A DNA stretch of 64,000 bases from G963677085 sp963677085 (lineage in GTDB: Bacteria; Planctomycetota; Planctomycetia; Pirellulales; Thermoguttaceae). Numbering within the stretch: the first letter of the stretch is position 1; every line of letters begins with the position of its first letter. Of this stretch, positions 38,101 to 46,100 are shown in pieces. Made by a program: the position numbers and the translations under genes. The notes beneath the pieces are model-generated. The model was given only the letters and a program-made list of their open reading frames with translations, was not told the DNA's origin and did no database searches. Location of the stretch: positions 124,001-188,000 of the forward strand of contig CAXXFH010000002.1 in NCBI GenBank assembly GCA_963677085.2, in the 5' to 3' direction.

Positions 38101-40103
38101 GGCTCGACCCGGATGGGCCGCGGGCCTTCCGCGATGGCGACACCTTCACCTTGGGTTCGACCACCTTCGAATTCAGCAGCGGACCCGTGCTTGTGATCGA
38201 CAATGTAAGTTCGCTGGACGGTGCGATCTTCGAGATTACGGCAGACGGGCAGACCGAGCCCGTGATCTTCGAGTTCGACAGCGACGGCGACGTTGTCGAT
38301 GACGATGACAATGATGAACCGGATAACGGGATTATTGAGTTCACAACCGGGCAATCCATCCAGGTAGTGATGAACTCGGTCATCGCCGCCGTGAGCGCCG
38401 CGCAGGGGCTGACCGCCACCGGTTTCGTCGATGACGGCGGCGCGGCCCGGATTTCGTTCGAAGGCGACGTCGCTTTTGCCGCCACCGGTCTTACGGTGGA
38501 AGGCGACTACGCGCTGTTGGATGCCAACAACGTCAGCATCGATTTCGAGGAGACGATGGATGAAGAGGCCTTCGGACAACTCATCGTCGATGTAGTCAAT
38601 GCCGCGATGCCCTATGTCGACGCCAGCTACGCTCACGTTCCCGACGACGGCACGGACACCCACGGCGATCGGATCACCTTCAGCGGCGCGACGAGTTTCG
38701 ATTTCACGACGATCGACAGCCGCACGCCGGAACCGATGCAACTCGTCTATGGGCGACACGGCGATCTGAGCGCAACGGGCCGCAGCACCGGCGACGGCGT
38801 TAACGCTGATTTCCTGGTCGAATTCGGCGCCGGCGACAGTTCGGGCGATATCCAGGACGCGATCATCGACGTAATCGAAGACCAGTTCGCGGGCGTCGAG
38901 GCCAAACGTCAAGGCACGCTGCTCGTTGTCGACGGTGCCAATTTCGTTGATGGCGACCATCCGTTGGACTGGGAAGTCGGCGGGCCTGGTGGTGACATTA
39001 CCGGCTTGGCATTCATCGATGGTACGTTGTACGCCGTGAGCGATCGGGGCGGTGTCTTCGAGGTCTTAAACCTCGATGCCTGGGGGTTCACCCCGGTCAA
39101 TCCCGAGGAAGGTTACAACTACATCGTACGAAACGATTCGGGGCCCAGTCTTCAGTATATCGGCTTGGTATCGTCGCCCGCAGGCACGGCGGCCACCTTG
39201 TCCGGTGCGGCGCGAGGGCCGGAGAATGTCGAAAATGCGTTCTACAGTCAAATGCTGTTCGCCACCGATTATTCCGGCAACCTTTACGCCATTGATCCCG
39301 CCGACGTGACGCCGGATCAAGATATGGTGTTGCAGCCGATCTTTGTCGACGGCGCGACCAGCGTCAACTTGGGCATTTCCGACGTTCGTGGTATCGACTT
39401 CACGCCGGTCGACTACAACCTCTGGCACCAGACTTTGAGTCGCCAATCCGACGACGGGCACGGTATCGAAACGACCTTCGACGATACACGCACGAATTCC
39501 GTGGGTTATCCGATCGACGGCGGTACGAGCTACTGGTTTGGGTTGCAGGACCCGCGGCCGGCCAACGAAGTGGTCGAAACGCAGCCGGGGGTTGGCAACT
39601 TCATCGATGAGAGCTCGGATAAGCTTGATACGTACGACGTGCCCGGTGGTGCCTATGGTAGCCTGGTCTCCGATACGTTTAGTCTCGCGGGTTACGCGTC
39701 TGCCGATCAGCCCGTGTTGTACTTCAATTACTACTGCGAAACGGAAAATTCCAACAACTGGGACGCCGCTCGTGTGTACATTACCAACGACGGCGTCAAT
39801 TGGCACCTATTGGCCACGAACACGGACCTCGATGCCCAGTCGGTCAACAACTACGTGGAAGGTGCCGAGATTATCGACGAGGGCGTCTATTGGCGTCAGG
39901 TTCGTGTCGAGCTAAGCGAATACGCGGGCATGGACAGCCTGCAACTACGGTTCGACTTCAACACGGCCAGCGATACGCAGACGGGCGATATTTGGCTGAC
40001 TGGTACTTTCCTCGGTGCCCTTTCAGGCCAAGAGTTGGCCGATGGCGATTCGTTCGAAATCGATGGCACGACGTTCGAGTTCGACATGGTATCGGGCTTT
40101 TGA
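29109..40103 (+). CDS. Giant secreted multidomain protein, N-terminal part (subtilisin/kexin-like plus zinc protease)
   Basis: It has 3,664 residues to a TGA at 40101. A basic start is followed by RLEQFEERMLLS (about residues 38-49), an LEPR-XLL-like planctomycete export region. The S8 protease has GIVDDGLQYTHPDL (Asp ~206), DSHGTSVAGV (His ~249) and GGTSSAAPLVSGV (Ser ~440), then a kexin-type P domain (~527-637, SGDLEIILTSPSGTES). A second active site, HEIGHALGLGH (residue 1085), is the matrixin-type zinc motif. Pre-peptidase C-terminal (PPC) domains, two right-handed beta-helix blocks (33-33.9 and 34.9-36 kb), repeated DG..F...DG...FEF modules and a jelly roll follow. The ATG at 29109 has AAGGAG nine bases before it. 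The frame breaks at GGCTTTTGA, where one more T would read through into the next frame. Confidence 0.85.
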   Translation: MGIWDSLRRFTRPSKINSGRRYHSEDSQPAHTKKRGLRLEQFEERMLLSISPSGLDSETLWKHALSLAVEQAGNLDNYSEEALATTDSWVVGLTDSTVAKQLAAALGADQLGEAQYLDEAYIWQFSASVGWESVANMLGSVETVDYFYPLVPEQYESNFAPNDPLYPDQWHLNNTGQSGGTVGADANVELAWDLYDGSGVVIGIVDDGLQYTHPDLTGNYRADLSYDFADYDADPAPFTDAAEGYDDDSHGTSVAGVAAAQGNNSIGVSGVAPGAELAGLRLDFITGMITDAEQAAALSYANDEIDIYNNSWGPVNLFVAPGPQAMAALYNGVTNGRDGLGSIYVCSAGNSAQSYDNVNYSGFANSRFTIAVGALDHDGVHSYYSEPGASLLISAYSNGWVSGITTTDLLGTDGYNYIDDATDGDALDDLDYNSTFGGTSSAAPLVSGVIALILEANPNLTYRDVQHILVESAAMTDATNSDWVINGGGYHVNHEYGFGAIDAAAAVELAANWENVAEEQWMTSGRMTVNQAIPDSSVSSVSSTVTMDSDIGSIEWVEVVFDADHTYSGDLEIILTSPSGTESVLATVNPSTTQYDNWTFTSARHWGETSAGDWTLTVRDAISGDTGTFEAWELNIYGTQAGVAPELVAVLPNSGELILGGEVLEIAPRELTLRFSEGQVIDVNSLQWTDTDGQTQSPIQIVRAGDDGQFGTADDVEVEFGWIGRGDEDGGRENEIIVRFAETLPDDLYQLRIVGSGDHPLRNNYGIPFRDGGDFTTEFELDLGAQVTAVVPQPITRDASGNLSQARNQIDVYFNNDDLNEVAAMTEEFYTLFYTNDTATDADDPVVSLHPIKVNYDATADKVELIFEKDLADDEYGTGAVRLRIGTEYKEIDTKWHNLSDDPADTFTDAEDLGNLGMVTGETLIIAAEIEPVVAYELTWPGALDEPGHRELPGPYGLMDVDIEDHLLSHFGADVVAGIPTFAYNFNENYGALPGSGIPSNLITEAQKDLVRQIFDLYGYYLGVQFVETDAAGINIAVGDLRAQGYESGPGGVAGLGAYGMFALMDAAEEWESTFGGNFFFVAMHEIGHALGLGHTYDLPAGTVMGNESFYGGTEYYDQLFEAIWPAAADIIHGQYIYRPDSNDIDLYKFVPDKTGRFSAETIAERLDSSSSLDTVISLFDGATGEVIARNDDYFSEDSYLEFELEAGKTYFIGVSASGNDDYDPNIEDSGIGGTTQGEYELRLTFVPDADAGQLVDATDTPLDGDADGIAGGEYNFWFDVQKTDDTLYVDKAATGGTGALGSIDNPYTTIDDALAAAGDGDIVRIVGNGGADGRLSTTDDNLAYEIGVGKLNRVLEDGETMEIPKGVTVMIDAGAIFKLRKANIDVGSSAQGIDRSEGALQVLGTPENSVIFTSYYDESLGVDTEPLTTTPFAGDWGGLVFRNDLDYDELDEGRTVLEREGIFLNYVNHADIRYGGGTVTVNSESSPYYPIHMIEARPTVTYNTITNSAHAALSADPNSFMESKYYGDTYTLDYDRVGPDMYGNRLIDNSINGIYVRIQTDAGSPIDELEVAGRFDDLDMVHVVLEDLIISGTPGGSIVEAGRVPLSMVGFAMADLASVVDGYTFSVSNGSDEMVFEFEDTAIGDGVPTGHVAVPFTTGDSVPTIAAAIEAAIEAQSRLGISVELTPDSEIALNGPMGTTLTPLVAPLASLGKAAFAVLDASYPMDGYQFEISDGNNTLTFEFENADVGDGVDGMFTIPVSYTPGTDTASSIAQAIVDLVNFAYSQGFEVFAEVADNQIWLHPATTTTTLSYQFDPVTSPFGTGTVLGVGSTRSDVDWSLDMADGQTFEVFDGVQRVVFEFDDTVEGDGVEAGHIAVPYRPNYYPAQIAAAVVTAINDARADNPYLNVQASIMPGSTTLIKLTPVAPSTEITVDLSTSPNARLDGRLRIDEGMIIKLDGTRIETEIGSQLLAEGSEELPIVFTSLSDDRYGAGGTFDTINDNENVNPSTPTPGDWGGLFFGVTSSGSVDYARIYFGGGETRVEGGYGQFNPIEIHQAEVRVTNTFFNQNLAGASGGVSGSGLEDMFEELGTEADPENGALLQGVAASTIPDRVGRGTTEPATIFVRGAQPVIAGNVFVSNAGSSISIDANSMTADYQVDWGRSTGAVDTFDEYNDNYGPLVRDNRLADNQTNGMEIRGAVLTVESIWDDTDIVHVLRSEITVPNYHHEGGLLLQSNDAGSLVVKLDGDDAGFTAAGKPQEIDDRIGGTVQIIGTPNNPVILTALADDTVGAGFDPWDRPQYNTDNVKASPTEGAWRSIKLEEYSNDRNVAVINEQEDAYAAEDENGLNAQGKPATAEYLGALAADIEGGDDNLRLGFEVNGFINFDDATDVDVYYFQATAGTEIWIDIDETRHSLDTIVELIDANGNVIASSDNSYDDTEAAGGDGDLAGDALRMDRDIWDDDPNTDLQRDFYTTNQRDAGFRVVLPGTTGQTRLYYVKVSSKQITNGVAENASLDSTSGGYQLQVRLKEEQEVAGSTIRYADIRYATNGIEVNGLPTSSPLLVETSDVDQTGGSNNTSSTAQDIGNLLESNNNAIEVAGYLGSASDVDWYSFDVDYTGMLVSGSVFPTVFDIDYADGMSRPNATIWVFDSTGRLVLVSQDSNIVDDQRGEEQGSSVDDLSRGSFGFLDPYIGTQYLPEGDNVTYYVAVTGPGMTANAVLDQPLLRLEPIDSVARVVEDHIGADDGDSLVADDSQTLNLTPVEFHLGDVVMYINTGNDLYTADPFTGAIETDVTGAGQGLPDWLTLDYNDIAMRNDGRVYTFTGRTNSNATTGQYRQIDTGDGSLLSSQDDGIITYEVVPGDPPTLVETNVGIEFQALEHTDSTYNGRLIYAVGNANPAGVGVEYTDNLLYVFDSDGNPIDHPSPLADGSERITTNIVPKGMLITGSYLELPDATDTDGDYGMSTVSVDDILDATRFTIEYQGNTYIFELDCGPDIRLDPDGPRAFRDGDTFTLGSTTFEFSSGPVLVIDNVSSLDGAIFEITADGQTEPVIFEFDSDGDVVDDDDNDEPDNGIIEFTTGQSIQVVMNSVIAAVSAAQGLTATGFVDDGGAARISFEGDVAFAATGLTVEGDYALLDANNVSIDFEETMDEEAFGQLIVDVVNAAMPYVDASYAHVPDDGTDTHGDRITFSGATSFDFTTIDSRTPEPMQLVYGRHGDLSATGRSTGDGVNADFLVEFGAGDSSGDIQDAIIDVIEDQFAGVEAKRQGTLLVVDGANFVDGDHPLDWEVGGPGGDITGLAFIDGTLYAVSDRGGVFEVLNLDAWGFTPVNPEEGYNYIVRNDSGPSLQYIGLVSSPAGTAATLSGAARGPENVENAFYSQMLFATDYSGNLYAIDPADVTPDQDMVLQPIFVDGATSVNLGISDVRGIDFTPVDYNLWHQTLSRQSDDGHGIETTFDDTRTNSVGYPIDGGTSYWFGLQDPRPANEVVETQPGVGNFIDESSDKLDTYDVPGGAYGSLVSDTFSLAGYASADQPVLYFNYYCETENSNNWDAARVYITNDGVNWHLLATNTDLDAQSVNNYVEGAEIIDEGVYWRQVRVELSEYAGMDSLQLRFDFNTASDTQTGDIWLTGTFLGALSGQELADGDSFEIDGTTFEFDMVSGF

Positions 40104-43100
40104 TGCCCAATGTGGCCGGACAAGCGATCGAAGATGGTTCCTATTTCGATGTCACGGATACTCACGGCAATACGGTTCGCTTCGAATTTGACAAGAATAA
40201 CTCCCTGGTGAACCCGACGGCTGTCGCGGTCGAAATCTCCGACACAATGCTGTCGGGCGAAGTGGCCAACGTGATCGAAGCGGCCATCAACGACGAGGTG
40301 ACCGCCGGCTCGCTGGTCGACGTGGTTGCCGACGCGCTCGATTCGGCCGACTATCCGACGACTGCTCCCGCCCAGGAGGAACCGTTCGAGTACGAAAACC
40401 GCGTGATGTTGCACGGTGCCTTGTCCGTCGGCCAGTCGGCGGAACAGCCGTTCCGCGACGACTCCCGGGCTGACGATCCCGCGCTGGCCGATTGGGTCTT
40501 GGGTATCCAAGGCAACGGTTCTGGCGTGACCACCGGCGTGCCGGTTCCCATAACGCAAGGCATGTCGGCCGAGGACGTAGCAGAAGTCATCGGCGACGTC
40601 TTGGACGACTTCTTCAGCGCGGCCGACGTGACAGGGCTGTATACCTCCTGCAAGGTGGCTGGCGACGTGGTCCAAATCATCGGACATGAGGTGACCGACA
40701 GCGGGGTGTTGCCGTTTAATGATGCGATGGCGTCGGATCTTGCGTTGGAGAATCCGATTGAAAAGTCATGGCTGATCGATCGTTTCAGGAGCAACCTGCG
40801 GGGCCAGAATAACAACTACGAAGGTTTCTACATCGACGACATTATCATCGGTTTCGCCGAGCGGGGTGAAATGGTCACTAGCTCGACGCCCGATACGACG
40901 TTCGTCGCGCAAAGCTTCAATCCGCTGCTAGAGAACTCGGTCGGCAGTTACCAGTTGGAAATTCGTCGTGGGTCCGATTACGGCCTCAAGCCGGTTCCCT
41001 TCTCGCCGCCCGACTGGGTCGGCTTGCTCGATGCCTTCGACACCAATGAACGGCTGAACCACAGTGTCACGCTCATCGCGCCGAAAGTGGACGAAATCCA
41101 GCACGGCATGACGTTTGCTCTGAGCGACGGGGTCAACGAAGTGACTTTCGAGTTCATCGCCGAGAATATTGGCGGTGGTGGAATCAACGGCGTGCCAATC
41201 GTCTTCGGCGGCTGGGAAAGCCCGGGCGAATTGGCTAACCTGATTGCCGTCGCGATCAATGCCGCCTCCGGTTTCGACGTCTATGCCTCGTCGATCGAAA
41301 CGAGCGAGCGGATCGACCTTTTCAACTTGGCTAATTATTCGGTAGATGAAGACGTTTTCGGTGTCATCGTTGCCGACCAGGACGGTTTGGGCGAAAGCAC
41401 CGGCGACGAAAATTCGGAACGCGACCAGGGCTACCTGATCATCGAGTCGAACACCATTTCGTACTCGGCCGGGTATGGTATTGTGGTCGATGCCGGCGCT
41501 CGCGATACGGACGCCAATTGGGCGCATCCTTCCTCGGCTGCGCCGCTGAGCGTGACCAATGTGGATCAGTTGGTGCCGGGCATCATGATCCAGAACAACG
41601 TACTCAACCAGGGTGGTTCGGGTGGTATCCTCTTCAGCGGCGACACCCAACCCGACGGCCAACCCACGGCCGCCGTGCCGTTCGGCCGCATCGTGAACAA
41701 CACGATCTACGGCCGCGGTTCGACGACGACCACCGAATACGGTATCAAGGTCGAAGAAAACGCTGGCCCGACGTTGTTGAACAACATCGTGGCCAACGTG
41801 ACAGTGGGCATCGGCGTCGATGACAGTTCGCTCTCCACGACGGTCATCGGCAGCACGCTCTACAAGGACATCTACAACAATCAATACGCGGTCAACACCG
41901 ACACGAACACGGCGATCGATCCGGGCGAGTTCCCCTTGATGCTCGATTCGGACGATCCGTTGTTCGTCAACGCGGCGGCCGGCAACTTCTATCTTGATGC
42001 CGACAGTTTGGCGATCGACAGCTCGGTGGATTCGCTCCAGGAGCGTGAAAGTCTGGCTGTGGTCCTCGATCCAATGGGGCTCGATCCCTCGCCGATCTTG
42101 GCGCCCGAACGCGACCTCTACGGTCAGCTCCGCGTGGATGACCCGGGTATCTCGCCGCCGGTTGGGATGGGAACGTTGGTCTACAAGGATCGCGGTGCGA
42201 TCGACCGCGTGGACCGCGACGGTCCCACCGCCCGGCTTATCAATCCCGAGGACGACGATGCCGCGGGCCTCGACCACAACTCCGCCGCGCACGACGTGGC
42301 CGTCACCGGCCAGACGCTGTTCGAGTTCACCATCGAACTCAGCGATACGGGCGGTGTTGGCATCGACGACTCGACGGTCTATTCGCAGCAGGTCGAGGTC
42401 TATCGCGACGACGTGTTGCTGGTCGAGGAATTTGATTATCTCTACCAATACGATGCGGTTAACGACTGCATCCATCTCTTCCCCGCTGCCGGCATCTGGC
42501 AAGAGGGATACATCTACACGATCAAGTTGAACAACGATCCGGAGACGGGGATTCGCGATCTGGCCAACAACCCGTTGGAAGCGAACCGCTCGGACGGCGA
42601 AGTGCGGTTCGAGATTGCCCTGGCTGCCGTGGATTTCGGTGACGCTCCCGATCCGACGTATCCTTCGACGCTGGATAACGACGGTGCACGGCACGTCATC
42701 TTGGGCGGTTACTACCTGGGGTCGGGCGTGTCGGGTGAGAACGACACGCGGCAGAATGCCCTGGCCGGCGGCGACTCGTTCGACGACGGCGTCGTGTTCG
42801 ACGCCGGGCTGTGGGCCGGCCACGCCTCGGCCTTGACGGTGACCGCGTCGCGCGAAGGCAAGCTCGACGCCTGGATCGACTTCAACGGCGATGGCGTTTG
42901 GGACGTGGATGAAAAGGTCTTCGACAGCATCGATCTGGTGGCCGGCGAGAATACGCTTTCGATCGATGTTCCCAGCACGGCGGCTATTGGCTGGACCTTC
43001 GGACGTTTCCGTTTCAGTGCCGAGGGCGGCTTGGACGTGACCGGTGAGGCAAACAACGGCGAGGTGGAAGACTACCGGATTCGCGTGGTCGATGTCTACG

Positions 43101-46100
43101 AGGACTACGGCGACGCACCGGCACCCTTCCCCACCATGCTCGCCGACGGTGGCGCGAGCCACGCGATCGGAGGCCCGTTGTATCTTGGACAAGGTGTTGA
43201 CTTCGAGTTCGACGGTCAACCCAACTCCGCCGCCACCGGCGACGACAGCGATGGCAACGATGATGAAGATGGCGTGCGGTTCGTTACGCCGCCGGTGTCC
43301 GGCGCCGACGCCGAGGTGGTCGTCACCGCTTCGGTAGCAGGCGGTTACCTGAACGCTTGGGTCGATTTCAATCTCGACGGCGACTGGGACGACGCGGGCG
43401 AGCAGATCTTCGACGGCGTGGCACTGGCCGCCGGCGACAACTCGCTTACGTTCTCTGTGCCGGCGACCATGCAGGAAGGCGATCAGCCGTATGCCCGATT
43501 CCGCGTAAGCAGCGACCAGAATCTGGGTTACTCCGGCGCGGCGGCCGACGGCGAAGTGGAGGACTACCGGCTGTCGATCGTCAGCGTACCGGAAGACTTC
43601 GGCGACGCTCCGATGCCCTATCCGACGACGCTGATTAACTCGGGCGCGCGACACACGATCGTCGCCGGGTTCCACCTGGGTGCGTCGGTCGACTACGAAG
43701 TCGACGGCCAACCGAATGCCACGGCCACCGGCGACGACGTGACCGACAACGACGACGAAGATGGCGTGGTGTTCAGCGGAAACCTGATCCCGCAGACCGA
43801 GGTCACCGTAACCGTATCCACGGTGAATACGTCGGCCGATCTCAGTGAAGGCTATCTCAATGTATGGATCGACTTCAACCGCGATGGCGATTGGGACGAT
43901 GCCGGCGAGCACGTATTCGTTGACCAACTGTTGGACAACAACGCGTCGACCGACTTGGCGCTCAATGTGCCGGCCGATGTCGTTGCCGGCGAAACGTTCG
44001 CCCGGTTCCGCTACAGCCATACGGCGGGGCTTTCCTACAATGGCCCGGCCAGTAGTGAGGATGCTCCCGACGGTGAAGTGGAAGACTACCAAGTGACGAT
44101 CGAAGTGGGCGATGCTTCGATCAGCGGCTGGAAGTTTAACGACCTGAATGGCGATGGCATTTGGAATTCTAACGCCGGTACGCGTGAGCCTGGTCTGGCC
44201 GGTGTGACGGTGTTCCTCGACGCAAATGCCAACGGTGTGCATGACACGGGTGAGCCTACCACGGTTACGACCGAAGACGACCCGGCCACGTTGAATGTCG
44301 ACGAGACTGGCTACTACGAGTTCGCTGGATTGTTCGCCGGTCAGTACCGCGTGTACGAAGTGATTCCGGAGACCTGGGATCCGTCGGACTGGATTCAGAC
44401 GACTCCCACGATGGAGACCGATTCGTTACCCACCGGCGTGACGGTCGGGCAATATACCGACGCCGGACAAGATCGCTACTACTACGCGGTTGACCTGGAG
44501 GCTGGGACGACACTGGAGGACATGAACTTCGGTAACCTACAGCAGGGTCACATCACGATTACCGATGTGGCGATCGCGGAAGGCAACGAAGGAACCACCG
44601 AAGTAACGATCACGATCGAACTCACCGATGCGTTCTATGCACCGATCGAGGTTACGTACGCGACGGCGGATGGCCTGGGCGCCAACGCAGCGACCGTGGC
44701 CGACAACGATTACGTACCGGCCTCCGGCACGATTGAATTCAATCCAGTGGGAACCCCTTCCCCGACATGGGACGTTCTGACTCTTACGAGCAACAGCACG
44801 AACGATTACGACTACCACGTTTCTGGGTCGTTGGTTGTCTGGGAAGAGTACGACGGTGCTGATTGGGAGATTTATCTCTACGATCACGAGAAGTTCCTGG
44901 AACTTCAGCAGGAAGATGCTTTTACCACGCCCGCCGACGCGACGGTCCGGGTGACGGTGAACAATGGTTACGATCGTCATGTGGCCGTTGCCGGCGACAA
45001 GGTGGTGTGGGCTGGTCAGGGGGGAGACGGTGATTACGAAATCTTCCTGTTCGACTACGGCCAATACAAGGCTGCCGGCGACAGTGCGGTTGTCAACAAT
45101 TTCGTCGACCAGTTGACCAACAACACCTACGACGACATGAATCCCGAGGTTTCCGACTTGGGAATCACGTGGTGGGCCGATATGCCCACGGATCAGGAGA
45201 TCTTCTACTACGATTTCGCGGCGGCTGCCGCCAATTCGTCCTATAAGGCGGTGAACATCTCCAACAACGCGACCGACGACTTCGAGCCGCGGATCTCTGG
45301 CGATCGGGTTGTGTGGCACGGCTACAACACCACAACCAATCCGAAGGATGAGAACCTGGAGATCTTCTTCTACGACGCCAACACTGGGGTAACGCAACAA
45401 CTCACCAGTAATTCGTCTGAAGATCGCCGCCCAAGGATCGACGGTGACCAGATCGTCTGGCAAGGAAAGGTCGGCGAAGACTGGGAGATTTTCCGCTACG
45501 ATATTGCGGCGGCCGCCAGCAACACGGCGTATCAGCCTGTGAATATCTCGAACCATGACGGCGACGACATCAATCCTGAAGTGTCGGGCGGCCAGGTAGT
45601 CTGGCAAGGGTACGTTACCGACTACATCTTCGTCGGTTACGAGCAGTCCGACTACGAGATCTTCCTCTACGATGTGGAAGTTGCCGATGCCGTCGGCAGT
45701 TACGAGGCCGTTCAAGTGACGGACAACGCCGTTACCGACGAAATGCCGCGGATCGAAGGCAATCGGCTCGTATGGCGGAATTACACCGCCGATGACTGGG
45801 ATGTGATGTACGCCGAGATCGGCGCATTGTTTGGCGAATCGAACGTTTCGGATAGCACCGCGTATGATTGGCCGGCCCAGGTTTCCGATTCGCTTATCGT
45901 CTGGCGTAGTCGCGATTCCGAAGACTACGAGATCATGATTGCCACACAGAACGAGCCGGTTACCACGATGACCTTCACCGTGTTGATCAACGGCGACTTC
46001 AACGTGGAAGATGACGAAAACTTCCTCGTCAAGCTCACGGGGGCCACGTTCGCCGAGATCGACAGCGATCAGGCGGTAGTGTGGATCCTCAATGACGACG

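Noticed and set aside
35526..38960. 1,144-codon minus-strand frame
   Set aside because: Antisense shadow of the giant gene; long open frames are expected opposite high-GC, GAC/GTC-rich coding sequence.
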